From contig NZ_CP031557.1 of assembly GCF_003403075.1 (NCBI RefSeq), positions 4,340,001-4,404,000 on the forward strand: a stretch of 64,000 bases of DNA, in the 5' to 3' direction. Of this stretch, positions 8,428 to 17,217 are shown one piece after another; within the stretch, counting starts at the first letter, position 1; the number at the start of each line of letters is the position of its first letter. This DNA comes from Flavobacterium psychrotrophum. Lineage in GTDB: Bacteria; Bacteroidota; Bacteroidia; Flavobacteriales; Flavobacteriaceae. Made by a program: the position numbers and the translations under genes. Below the pieces are notes generated by a model. It ran no database searches. It worked only from the letters and a program-made list of their open reading frames with translations, and was not told the DNA's origin.

Positions 8428-9789
8428 ATGGCCAAAGTAAAAACCGCTTTTTATTGCCAGAACTGTGGCACCCAATACTCTAAATGGCAGGGGCAGTGTA
8501 CCGCCTGCCGCGAATGGAATACCATAGTTGAAGAACTCATAGTTAAAGAAGATAAACCGGGCTGGAAAGCCTCATCCGGCGATACTAAAAAAGCGCCAAA
8601 GCCACTGCGCATTACAGAGATAGACAGTGCCAGCGAGCATCGCCTTGATACGCTTGATGGCGAACTAAACCGTGTGCTGGGTGGTGGCCTCGTGCCGGGA
8701 TCGCTTACACTACTGGGTGGTGAGCCGGGTATAGGCAAGAGTACACTGCTATTGCAGATATCGCTTAAACTGCCTTACCGCACGCTGTATGTAAGTGGTG
8801 AAGAAAGCCAAAAGCAGATAAAAATGCGTGCAGAACGCATTACGGCTACAGCCGATAATTGCTTTATACTTACCGAAACAAAAACACAAAATATATTTAA
8901 GCAGATAGAAGCGATAGACCCTGAGGTGGTTATTATTGACTCTATACAAACGCTGCATTCAGATTATATAGAATCATCCGCCGGAAGTATTTCGCAGATA
9001 CGCGAAACAACTGCCGAGCTTATAAAATTTGCTAAAGAAAGCAATGTGCCGGTACTGCTTATAGGCCATATTACAAAAGACGGATCTATTGCCGGGCCAA
9101 AAATACTGGAGCATATGGTAGACACCGTGTTACAGTTTGAGGGCGACCGCAACCACGTGTACCGCATATTACGGGCATTAAAAAACCGTTTTGGCTCTAC
9201 GGCAGAACTGGGTATATATGAAATGCTGGGCAGCGGCCTGCGCGAAGTGGCTAACCCTAGCGAAATATTAATTTCGCATAAAGAAGAAGACATGAGCGGT
9301 ACAGCCATAGCCACAACTATGGAGGGTATGCGCCCGCTAATGGTAGAAATACAGGCACTGGTTAGCACAGCAGTTTATGGTACGCCACAGCGCAGTACCA
9401 CGGGCTACAATGCAAAAAGGCTTAATATGGTGCTTGCCGTTTTAGAAAAGCGTGCGGGTTTTCGCCTTGGGGCTAAAGACGTGTTTCTTAATATTACAGG
9501 TGGTATAAACGTAGACGACCCTGCTATAGACCTTGCCGTGGTAGCTGCTATTCTATCTTCTAATGAAGATATTCCGGTAGATAAAGGCTACTGCTTTGCA
9601 GGCGAAATAGGCCTTAGCGGAGAGGTGCGCCCGGTAAACCGTGTAGAACAACGCATACTGGAAGCAGAGAAATTAGGTTTTTCTGCTATTTTTGTATCAA
9701 AGTACAACAAGATATCGTTAAAGAATACTCTAATAGATATAAAACTGGTGGCGCGTATTGAAGATGTAGCCGGCCACCTTTTTGGATAA
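8428..9789 (+). CDS. radA: DNA repair protein RadA
   Basis: A 453-aa protein of normal RadA/Sms length. It has a C4 zinc finger (Cys10, Cys13, Cys24, Cys27), a RecA-like ATPase core with Walker A GGEPGIGKST at 97-106, the RadA-specific KNRFG motif, and a C-terminal Lon-protease-like domain. RadA is a branch-migration helicase-type ATPase working with RecA in recombinational repair. It has its own promoter, and the next gene (GT51 protein) starts 4 bases after its stop, so the two are probably co-transcribed. Confidence 0.97.
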   Translation: MAKVKTAFYCQNCGTQYSKWQGQCTACREWNTIVEELIVKEDKPGWKASSGDTKKAPKPLRITEIDSASEHRLDTLDGELNRVLGGGLVPGSLTLLGGEPGIGKSTLLLQISLKLPYRTLYVSGEESQKQIKMRAERITATADNCFILTETKTQNIFKQIEAIDPEVVIIDSIQTLHSDYIESSAGSISQIRETTAELIKFAKESNVPVLLIGHITKDGSIAGPKILEHMVDTVLQFEGDRNHVYRILRALKNRFGSTAELGIYEMLGSGLREVANPSEILISHKEEDMSGTAIATTMEGMRPLMVEIQALVSTAVYGTPQRSTTGYNAKRLNMVLAVLEKRAGFRLGAKDVFLNITGGINVDDPAIDLAVVAAILSSNEDIPVDKGYCFAGEIGLSGEVRPVNRVEQRILEAEKLGFSAIFVSKYNKISLKNTLIDIKLVARIEDVAGHLFG

Positions 9790-9793
9790 ATAA

Positions 9794-11782
9794 ATGCGAA
9801 AGATCAACTATAAAAAAATTGCCAAATGGCTGGCTGTAACCCTGGGTATCCTGTTGGTGCTGGGCAGTATCCTGTTTTTTGCATTCCGCAATATGGCTCT
9901 GGAACAGGTAATTGCCAAAGTACAGCTAAAGGTGGCCGAACGTAACGCATCCTTTACGGTAAAAAATGCTTCGTTTGAAGGCATAAGCGGTATAAAGATG
10001 GAAGGCGTAACCTTAGTGCCTAGTGGTGCAGATACCCTTGTAAGCGTTAAAGAAATAAACACCAGTGTAAACCTTACCCGCCTGCTTATTGGCAACGTAC
10101 AGCTGGGTACGCTACACATGGCAGATGGCTACATTCAGCTGACAAAAAAAGACAGCCTGGGGTGGAACTTCCGTAACCTTTTAAAATCTAAAAAAGAAGA
10201 TAACGACGAGCCAGATACCGAATCTAATTATGCAGATCGTGCCTATAACCTGATGAATAAGGTACTTAACCTGGTGCCGGTAGACATGGAACTGCATAAC
10301 CTGGAATTGCGTGTAAATGATGTAGGGCGCAAGCTTAACCTGAAGCTTACCGATACCCGCCTTGCCGACCGCAAACTGGAGAGTACCATTCGCGTTACCG
10401 AAGATACCATAGCCCAGACCTGGAAAGTAAGCGGCATGGCCGACCCACGTGCGCACCAGTGCGACCTCAAATTTTTTAATGCCGATACCGGGCGTATTGT
10501 AGTGCCTTACATTGCAAAACGCTATAATATAAAAAGTGGTTTTGATGCCATTAACCTTAAGGTGGAAAACATGGATATGTCTGGCGGCGAGTTGCACGTA
10601 GACGGTTATGCATCCATCAAAAACTTTATGGTTAATAACCACCGCATAGCCAGTAAAGATGTGGTTATAGACAATGCCCGTTTTGATTATCACGTGCTTT
10701 TTGGCGGAGAATATATAGAGCTTGACAGTACCAGCACTGTGCAGCTAAACAAATTAAAGCTGCGCCCCTTTGCACGTTACAGTGTAGAAGAAGATACTAT
10801 TTACCAGTTTAAGGCTAACATACCAAAGATGCCCGCGCAGGATTTCATTACCTCGCTGCCACGCGGTTTGTTCAGCAATTTTGAGGGTATGGAAGCCGAA
10901 GGCAACTTTGGCTACAGGCTCGACTTTTTGTATAACAAGAACAAGCCCAATGCCCTGGTCTTTGACAGCAGCCTGACTAAAGACGGCCTTAAGATACTTA
11001 AATATGGCGAGGCAGATCTTGCCAAACTAAATGGTGGTTTTACCTATCGGGCGGTAGATAATGGGCGCGAGCAACGCGCCGTGGTAGTGGGGCCTTCTAA
11101 CCCTAACTATACACCTATAGGCGATATTTCGCCCTACCTGCGCAGCGCGGTACTTACCAGCGAAGACCCTTCATTCTTCCGTCACCGTGGGTTTATTACC
11201 GAGGCGTTCCGCCAGAGTATCATCAAGAATATAAAGACCAAAAAGTTTAGCCGTGGCGGCAGTACCATAAGTATGCAGCTGGTTAAAAATGTTTTCCTTA
11301 CCCGCGAGAAAACCCTTTCGCGCAAGCTGGAAGAGATACTTTTGGTATACATACTCGAAAACCAGCACATAGCCGGTAAAGAGCGTATGCTTGAGGTGTA
11401 TTTTAATATCATTGAGTGGGGGCCTGATGTTTACGGTATTGGCGAAGCCAGCCGTTATTATTTTGACAAGGCACCATCGCAGCTTACGCTCGATGAGTGT
11501 GTGTACCTGGCGAGTATCATACCAAGCCCTAAGCATTTTATGTGGAAGTTTGACGGTACAGGCAACCTGAAAGGCTATGCACTTAAGCACGACAATTATA
11601 TCAAAGATATTATGCTGCGCCGTGGCCTTATATCATCTGAAGATACCATAGCCCAAAACGGACATATTAATGTAATAGGACGTGCCCGTGGGCGTTTGCC
11701 GCTTAACCGCGAAAACCTGTTTGCAAACGATTCGCTTAACGTAGATGAATTCTTTGAGAATTTAGGGAAACTGGCGTATTAG
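9794..11782 (+). CDS. monofunctional peptidoglycan glycosyltransferase (GT51) with AsmA-like N-terminus
   Basis: A 662-aa protein with one N-terminal transmembrane segment (about residues 14-33). Residues about 40-400 are beta-rich and resemble AsmA-type repeats (for example TLVSVKEINTSVNLTRLLIG). The C-terminal part is a GT51 glycosyltransferase: EDPSFFRHRGF with catalytic Glu457, then RGGSTISMQLVKN. No transpeptidase domain follows, so it would polymerise lipid II without cross-linking. It sits on the periplasmic side of the inner membrane. The AsmA-like label is inference from the pattern. It directly follows radA. Confidence 0.85.
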   Translation: MRKINYKKIAKWLAVTLGILLVLGSILFFAFRNMALEQVIAKVQLKVAERNASFTVKNASFEGISGIKMEGVTLVPSGADTLVSVKEINTSVNLTRLLIGNVQLGTLHMADGYIQLTKKDSLGWNFRNLLKSKKEDNDEPDTESNYADRAYNLMNKVLNLVPVDMELHNLELRVNDVGRKLNLKLTDTRLADRKLESTIRVTEDTIAQTWKVSGMADPRAHQCDLKFFNADTGRIVVPYIAKRYNIKSGFDAINLKVENMDMSGGELHVDGYASIKNFMVNNHRIASKDVVIDNARFDYHVLFGGEYIELDSTSTVQLNKLKLRPFARYSVEEDTIYQFKANIPKMPAQDFITSLPRGLFSNFEGMEAEGNFGYRLDFLYNKNKPNALVFDSSLTKDGLKILKYGEADLAKLNGGFTYRAVDNGREQRAVVVGPSNPNYTPIGDISPYLRSAVLTSEDPSFFRHRGFITEAFRQSIIKNIKTKKFSRGGSTISMQLVKNVFLTREKTLSRKLEEILLVYILENQHIAGKERMLEVYFNIIEWGPDVYGIGEASRYYFDKAPSQLTLDECVYLASIIPSPKHFMWKFDGTGNLKGYALKHDNYIKDIMLRRGLISSEDTIAQNGHINVIGRARGRLPLNRENLFANDSLNVDEFFENLGKLAY

Positions 11783-11907
11783 TTTTATCGTTGTTGGTTG
11801 TCAGTTGTTAGGAACTTCACTCAAATGTTCATCTCCTGATTAGATTTCTGCTATAGTGTAACCACTGATTGAAAACATTATATTTGCAACGCGGTTTAGG
11901 CTTTAAG

Positions 11908-11995
11908 CACAGAGTATTTTTTACACAAAGACGTAAAGCTGCAATGCTACTATGTGTAAAAATCTTTGCGACTTTGCGACTTTGCGAGAGATTGA
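11908..11995. repeat. degenerate CACAAAG/CTTTGCG-type intergenic inverted repeat
   Basis: A left arm with TTTTTTACACAAAG and a right arm with GTGTAAAAATCTTTG pair imperfectly. The right arm carries a short tandem repeat GCGACTTTGCGACTTTGCG. It fills most of the non-coding gap between the GT51 gene and the methyltransferase gene and belongs to the same style of element as those near 29.4, 45.4 and 62.3 kb. Confidence 0.5.
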
Positions 11996-12058
11996 AATAT
12001 ATTTCTAGATAGTGTCTTGAAAAGCCTACCCCGAACAATTTTACATAAAAAAAGAAAA

Positions 12059-13228
12059 ATGGAATTCGCAAAAGTCATATTAAACAAAGGAAAAGAGAAA
12101 TCAGTACAGCGCAAGCACCCGTGGATATTTAGCGGAGCCGTATATGGCGTAAGCGAAGAACTACAGGACGGGCAAATGGTAGACGTTACCGATTTTAACG
12201 GGGGGCATCTGGCTACCGGTTTTTACAGCGATAAAGGCAGTATAACGGTGCGTGTGCTTACCTTTGGTAATGAGGTTTTTGACGAAAACTTTTGGGTTAC
12301 ACGTTTTAAAGCGGCCTGGGATTTGCGCATGAAGCTTTTCTCGATGGAAGATACTAATGCTTTTCGTTTGATACATGGTGAGGGCGACGGTATACCGGGG
12401 CTTATCATTGACTATTATGACCAGAATTTTGTAATACAGGCGCACAGTTCTGGCATCTATATTAAGATGCAGGAAATTGCAAATGCCATTAAGGCTACGT
12501 TTCCTGAATATTGCAAAACTATATATTGTAAGAGTTCGCAAACGCTGCCAAAAACAGGAACGGACTATCACCTGTATGGCGATGCAAATGAAGCCGTTGC
12601 GAAAGAAAATAACATACAGTTTCACGTTAACTGGGTTGAGGGGCAAAAAACAGGCTTCTTCTTAGACCAGCGCGAAAACCGCAATTTGCTTAAGCGTTAT
12701 TCTGCCGGTAAAAAAGTACTGAATACGTTTTGCTATACGGGTGGTTTCTCTATATACGCCATGAGCGCCGGTGCGGAGCTGGTTACATCTGTAGATATAT
12801 CTGAGAAGGCGGTTAAACTTGCCGATGAGAATATGCAGCTTAACTTCCCCGGTAGTAACCACCAGGCAGAAGCCGCAGATGTTTTCGACTTTTTAAAAGC
12901 CAATAAAAACCTGTATGATGTTATTGTACTCGATCCTCCTGCTTTTGCAAAAAATATAAAAAGCAAACATACCGCCACACAGGCTTACAAACGCCTTAAT
13001 ATAGCCGGACTTAAAACCATTACTAAAGGTGGTTTTCTGTTTACATTTTCGTGCTCGCAGGTTATTGATGATGTATTGTTTTACAATACCGTATCGGCGG
13101 CTGCCATAGAATCGGGCAGAAAAGTAAGGGTGCTGCACAAACTAACACAGGGGCCAGACCACCCGGTAAATATGTTTCACCCGGAGGGCTCGTACCTTAA
13201 AGGATTAGTGCTGTACGTAGAGGAATAA
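12059..13228 (+). CDS. class I SAM-dependent rRNA methyltransferase (RlmI-like)
   Basis: A 389-aa protein. I took the ATG at 12059 (MEFAKVILNKGKEKSVQRKHPWIFSG) because homologues of RlmI-type methyltransferases start with this PUA domain; the earlier in-frame ATG would add 14 non-conserved residues. An EEHVD-like middle domain leads to a Rossmann methyltransferase with LNTFCYTGGFSIYA and VLDPPAFA (catalytic motif IV). Such enzymes make m5C in 23S rRNA; RlmI targets C1962. The specific target here is not shown by the sequence. Confidence 0.9.
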   Translation: MEFAKVILNKGKEKSVQRKHPWIFSGAVYGVSEELQDGQMVDVTDFNGGHLATGFYSDKGSITVRVLTFGNEVFDENFWVTRFKAAWDLRMKLFSMEDTNAFRLIHGEGDGIPGLIIDYYDQNFVIQAHSSGIYIKMQEIANAIKATFPEYCKTIYCKSSQTLPKTGTDYHLYGDANEAVAKENNIQFHVNWVEGQKTGFFLDQRENRNLLKRYSAGKKVLNTFCYTGGFSIYAMSAGAELVTSVDISEKAVKLADENMQLNFPGSNHQAEAADVFDFLKANKNLYDVIVLDPPAFAKNIKSKHTATQAYKRLNIAGLKTITKGGFLFTFSCSQVIDDVLFYNTVSAAAIESGRKVRVLHKLTQGPDHPVNMFHPEGSYLKGLVLYVEE

Positions 13229-13246
13229 GTCTGTTTGCAGTCAGGT

Positions 13247-13354
13247 TTGTCATTCTGAGCGAGGCGATAGCGCAGTGAAGAATCTCTAATGATTTTAAAG
13301 TGTGAGATGCTTCCTATCGCCTGCCTGCCGGCAGAGGCAGGTCAGCATGACAAA
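13247..13354. repeat. family A intergenic hairpin repeat, copy 1 (with nested palindrome)
   Basis: Terminal inverted repeats TTTGTCATTCTGA and TCAGCATGACAAA enclose further paired segments (CGATAG/CTATCG, GAAGAATCTC/GAGATGCTTC), so the whole 108 bp can fold as one hairpin. Near the right end a 22-base palindrome (13320-13341, core TGCCGGCA) interrupts the arm; it is absent from copy 3. Confidence 0.8.
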
Positions 13355-13364
13355 CGGCGCGTTA

Positions 13365-13465
13365 TATGATTTTGAACAAAGCGATGGCGTAGTGAAGAAT
13401 CTCGCGTTGCTGTATGTGAGATTCCTCCTTTCGTCTGCCTGCAGAGGCAGGTCAGCATGACAAAC
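13365..13465. repeat. family A intergenic hairpin repeat, copy 2
   Basis: Same layout as copy 1, more diverged at the left end (TTTGAACAAAGCG). An 18-base palindromic insert (13434-13451) sits at the same place as the nested palindrome of copy 1. Confidence 0.75.
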
Positions 13466-13474
13466 CCATACGTT

Positions 13475-13562
13475 ATGTCATTCTGAACGAAGCAATAGCG
13501 TAGTGAAGAATCTCTATTAATTTTTTAAAGCGTGAGATGCTTCCTATCGTCAGCATGACAAA
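13475..13562. repeat. family A intergenic hairpin repeat, copy 3 (no nested palindrome)
   Basis: TATGTCATTCTGAACGAAGC to TCAGCATGACAAA. The right arm reads TCCTATCG directly followed by TCAGCATGACAAA, so this copy shows the uninterrupted form. Confidence 0.8.
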
Positions 13563-13569
13563 TATATAC

Positions 13570-13650
13570 TATGTCATTCTGAACGTAGCGACAGCGCAGT
13601 GAAGAATCTCGAACTATATGTGAGGCTTATCTTGACCGAACGACAAATGT
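13570..13650. repeat. family A intergenic hairpin repeat, copy 4 (degenerate)
   Basis: The left arm ATGTCATTCTGAACGTAGCG is well preserved; the right arm (CTTGACCGAACGACAAATG) is decayed. With copies 1-3 it fills the whole 430-bp gap between the methyltransferase and peptidase genes. Confidence 0.65.
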
Positions 13651-13656
13651 GACCGC

Positions 13657-15585
13657 TTATCCCTTTACAAATTTAAGCTGTACGTTTCCGGCTGAGGTCT
13701 CCAGTTTTATAAAGTGTATACCAGTACTCAGTGCAGACACATTCCATTGTGTATCGTTGTTCGATTCTAAAACTTTTTGGCCTAACGCATTATAAATAAC
13801 GGCATGATTTACGGTAATGCTGTTGGGTAGTTGCAATTTCAACAGGCTGTTAGCAGGGTTAGGATATAAACTTATACTATTTTGTGCTAATGGTGTAGCC
13901 GTGCCCAATACAGCAGCATTATCTGCACTAATAATATGGTAATCTGCATTGACCTCAACGGTATCGATAGTAAAGTTTACAGGCACGGTAAACTGCTGGT
14001 TGTTAAAAGTGTTGTCTAATATTGCTTCATACTCCTCACCATTTGTGCCATGAAAACGCACAGGAACCGGCATTTCAAAAAACGAGACCGAAGGGTCGCT
14101 CTGTGATTGCGATATGGTTACAAGTGTATTACCATTGCCGGAACCATTTACCACAACAGTATAAGTAGGGTAGCCCTGGTTGTATATCCAGTTGTTAAAA
14201 AACTCCGTCAGGTTAGTATCCGATGCCGCTTCCATGTGTTGCTGAAAGTCGGGTGTTTTCGCATAGGCGTATGCCAGTGTATTATCGGCAAGATAGTTTT
14301 TAATACCCTGGTAAAAAGCGGTATCGCCTATCTTATAGCGCAGCATATGCAGTACCATAGCACCTTTGTTATAGGTAAGACGGCTGCTAAAAATGCGGCT
14401 GTCGCTAATAGTATCATTATCTGTAAGGTATACTGCGCCATTTGGCGATGATACTACGCTTGCTATTTTTTGCGCCCGCCATGCCCTAAAACCAGATGCA
14501 CCATCCTGATTTTCTACCACCAGGCCGCTCAGGTAGGTAGCAAAACCTTCGTTTAGCCAGATGTCTTTCCATGAGCCGCAGGTTATCTTATCGCCAAACC
14601 ACTGGTGCGCCAGTTCATGCGCAATAAGTTCGCGACCAAAGCTGCCCATAAAAGATACTGTAGTGTGCTCCATACCGCCGCCCTGGTTCCACTGGGCATG
14701 ACCGTATTTCTCTGCACTGAAAGGGTAAGCTTCAAAGGTGTTTTCATAAAAATTCATTATGTCCAGCGTTTGCGACAGCAAGGGTTCGTTTTGAGCACTG
14801 CTCTCAGGGTAGAGGTAATTTACCACCGGGAAGTTTGACATGGCTGAGGTATAATTTTGGGTATATACCGTATAGTTTGTAACTGCAATGGCTACCAAAT
14901 AAGCCGGGATGGGATAATTGTGTTTGAAGTGGGTGGTTTTATTACCTCCTGTAGTAGTTTGCCCTATTTCTAAGCCGTTGCTTACGGCCACATATTGAGA
15001 TGGTGCGGTAATATACACATCCAGCCCCTCTATCTTATCTATAAGATCCTGCTTGCAGGGCCACCATTCTTTAGCACCATAAGGTTCGCTAAGGGTAGCA
15101 AGTATAGGCCGGCCGCTGTGAGAGTTTAATACAAAAGCATCCTGCTCGTCAGATGGTGCACCATTATAACGTACTACTACCGTGGCCTGCTGGCCCGTCT
15201 GTAATGTGGTGCCCAGGTTTATTACCAGTTCATCATTACTGTTTTGGGTAAAGTTTACAGTGGCTCCGTTAAGTGTAACAGCTGTTACATCAAGATTATC
15301 TGCCAAATCGAAGGTAATGGTTGTCATGACTGATTTAGCAGTAAACGCAGTTGTTATGATGCCTGATATATACTGCTCCTCCGGGTCTACGGTAAGCTCT
15401 AGTGTTGTATGGCCTACATCATAATTTCCGGTATTAAGGTTTGCCCTGAAATTGCTGGTGCGGTAAGCCGCTTTCATTTCGGCTTCTGCCATGTTTTCAA
15501 AAGCAGTGTCATTGTGCGACTGAGTTTGTTGCGCAAACGCGGCAAGCGTAACTATATTTATAAGGAAAAATGTCAAATTCTTCAT
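13657..15585 (-). CDS. secreted M1 family aminopeptidase with type IX sorting domain
   Basis: A 642-aa exported zinc metallopeptidase. A signal peptide (MKNLTFFLINIVTLAAFA) is followed by the M1 N-terminal beta domain, the GGGMEHTT exopeptidase motif (GxMEN-like), and the zinc site HELAH at 323-327 with the third ligand Glu346 in WLNEGFATY. The last ~75 residues (LYPNPANSLLKL ... LKFVKG) are a type A sorting domain of the type IX secretion system, so the enzyme should be secreted or surface-bound. The promoter on the minus strand contains TATCTTTA about 25 bases upstream. Convergent with the repeat cluster; the GSDH gene upstream is separately terminated. Confidence 0.94.
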   Translation of the reverse strand: MKNLTFFLINIVTLAAFAQQTQSHNDTAFENMAEAEMKAAYRTSNFRANLNTGNYDVGHTTLELTVDPEEQYISGIITTAFTAKSVMTTITFDLADNLDVTAVTLNGATVNFTQNSNDELVINLGTTLQTGQQATVVVRYNGAPSDEQDAFVLNSHSGRPILATLSEPYGAKEWWPCKQDLIDKIEGLDVYITAPSQYVAVSNGLEIGQTTTGGNKTTHFKHNYPIPAYLVAIAVTNYTVYTQNYTSAMSNFPVVNYLYPESSAQNEPLLSQTLDIMNFYENTFEAYPFSAEKYGHAQWNQGGGMEHTTVSFMGSFGRELIAHELAHQWFGDKITCGSWKDIWLNEGFATYLSGLVVENQDGASGFRAWRAQKIASVVSSPNGAVYLTDNDTISDSRIFSSRLTYNKGAMVLHMLRYKIGDTAFYQGIKNYLADNTLAYAYAKTPDFQQHMEAASDTNLTEFFNNWIYNQGYPTYTVVVNGSGNGNTLVTISQSQSDPSVSFFEMPVPVRFHGTNGEEYEAILDNTFNNQQFTVPVNFTIDTVEVNADYHIISADNAAVLGTATPLAQNSISLYPNPANSLLKLQLPNSITVNHAVIYNALGQKVLESNNDTQWNVSALSTGIHFIKLETSAGNVQLKFVKG

Positions 15586-15644
15586 TAATCGTAATTTTTC
15601 CTGTAAAGATACTTGGTAATTTATTTGCTTTGATACCGAATTGA

Positions 15645-15682
15645 TAAAAAAGAGGCCAACGCGGTTGTTACCACGGTGGCCT
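15645..15682 (-). terminator. rho-independent terminator after the GSDH-like gene
   Basis: On the minus strand, arms AAAGGCCA and TGGCCTCT (positions 15682-15675 and 15658-15651) enclose a loop with further pairing (CCGTGGT/ACCGCG region), followed by a T-run. It lies 25 bases after the stop of the minus-strand gene at 15707. Confidence 0.75.
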
Positions 15683-15706
15683 TTGATTATTATTTTAAGC
15701 AGAAGC

Positions 15707-17065
15707 TTATTCTATTACCAGTTTTTGCCGTATTACTGATGTGCCGTTGCTTACTTCTGCAATATATAGCCCTGCGCTTAAACCATTAAGAGCAACAGTA
15801 CCGCTTGCAGAACTAATCGTTTTTTGGCTAACCAGCTTACCTGTAAGATCGAAGATCTTTGTTTCTAACGGCAATGCCGCTCCCTGCACATTAATATTCA
15901 GCACATCTTTAGCAGGGTTAGGGTAGAGGCGTACCTGTGCGGTACCAAAATTTACCGTGCCTGCTGTGGTTTCTACAATTTTATATATAATGCCGTTAGT
16001 ACGTCCTACCGCATAAAGTTCGCCATTAATATCTTCGGCAAAGGTAGAAATGTTGCCCGTAAAATTACCGGACCAGGTTATTTCGCCAGAAGTATCAGTA
16101 TAACCTATCCTGCTGTTACAGTAATCTGCAAATACATATTTACCCGCAAGAGCAGGGTAGAGGCTGCCTCTGTATACATACCCGCCCGTAATAGAGCAAG
16201 CATTGTTGGTATGGGTATACTGCGCCACCGGATATGTAAAAGTAGCTGCTGCTGCACAGCTCTGGGTATTATAAGCATCGTTACCCTCATAGCAACGCCA
16301 CCCATAGTTAAGCCCGGCAGCGGTAGCAGGGGCATGATTGATCTCTTCAATATTCTCCTGGCCTACGTCGGCTATCCAGAGGTCGCCGTTAAGGCGGTCA
16401 AAACTTATCTTCCAGGGGTTGCGAACGCCCACTGCCCATATTTCGTCGGCACCATCAGTATCTGCATACGGGTTACCCGCCGGTATGGCATAAGGAGCAG
16501 CACCATTTACATTTATACGTAATATTTTTCCGAGCAGGCTGTTAATGTTCTGTCCATTGTTGTTAGGGTCGCCACCACTGCCACCATCGCCCATAGCAAT
16601 ATACAGGTAACCATCTGGTCCAAACCGTAGGCAGCCTCCGTTGTGGTTGTCAAAAGGCTGTGTTACAGTAAGCAATATCTGCGCACTGTTAGCATCGGCA
16701 AGGTCAGGATTCGCAGCACTACGCGAGTATCGTGCTATAACCGTATTACCATTGGCATTAGTATAATTTATATAGAAGTAACCATTGTCTTCATAATCCG
16801 GATGAAAGGCAAGCCCAAGCAATCCGCGCTCGCCATCAGTCGTGGTAAGGCTGCTTATGTCTAAAAAAGGCGTTGTGTTAATGGTGCCATCTGTATTTAT
16901 GATACGGATAAGTCCGCCCTGCTGCGTTACAAAAAGGCGGCTGTCGCCCGCGTTTACTACTTCGGTAGGCGCTGTTATGCCCGATGTAAACTGGGTAAGA
17001 TTAATGTTTTGAGAAAAGCCATAGCTACAGCAAAGCAGCAGGGCGCTAAGTATTGTTTTTTTCAT
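15707..17065 (-). CDS. secreted PQQ-dependent sugar dehydrogenase-like protein with type IX sorting domain
   Basis: A 452-aa protein with signal peptide MKKTILSALLLCCSYGFSQ. Residues about 25-350 match the GSDH six-bladed propeller (PF07995): GERGLLGLAFHPDY, HNGGCLRFGPDGYLYI, MGDGGSGGDP, VGVRNPWKISFD and DVGQENIEEIN. The family oxidises glucose or related sugars with pyrroloquinoline quinone, although many members have unknown substrates. The final ~75 residues (VRLYPNPAKDVLNI ... RQKLVIE) form a type IX secretion sorting domain. A TACCTTTA element lies upstream on the minus strand. Own terminator, so probably monocistronic. Confidence 0.93.
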   Translation of the reverse strand: MKKTILSALLLCCSYGFSQNINLTQFTSGITAPTEVVNAGDSRLFVTQQGGLIRIINTDGTINTTPFLDISSLTTTDGERGLLGLAFHPDYEDNGYFYINYTNANGNTVIARYSRSAANPDLADANSAQILLTVTQPFDNHNGGCLRFGPDGYLYIAMGDGGSGGDPNNNGQNINSLLGKILRINVNGAAPYAIPAGNPYADTDGADEIWAVGVRNPWKISFDRLNGDLWIADVGQENIEEINHAPATAAGLNYGWRCYEGNDAYNTQSCAAAATFTYPVAQYTHTNNACSITGGYVYRGSLYPALAGKYVFADYCNSRIGYTDTSGEITWSGNFTGNISTFAEDINGELYAVGRTNGIIYKIVETTAGTVNFGTAQVRLYPNPAKDVLNINVQGAALPLETKIFDLTGKLVSQKTISSASGTVALNGLSAGLYIAEVSNGTSVIRQKLVIE

Positions 17066-17217
17066 AGCCTGTTTTGTATAAGTTGTTGTAATAAAGGTAT
17101 TAACAAAGTTGTATACTTGTAAAGGTTTTATGAAAAGTTTAAGGTGAGTTGTAAGTAGTTAAGAGGGATACTTTAAGAATCACTATCTTTACCGCCCTAT
17201 AAACTAAAAACAGGTTT

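Noticed and set aside
13247..13650. Possible CRISPR-like array because of four similar units in a row
   Set aside because: The units are self-complementary hairpins of different length with no spacers of constant size, and no cas genes are near.
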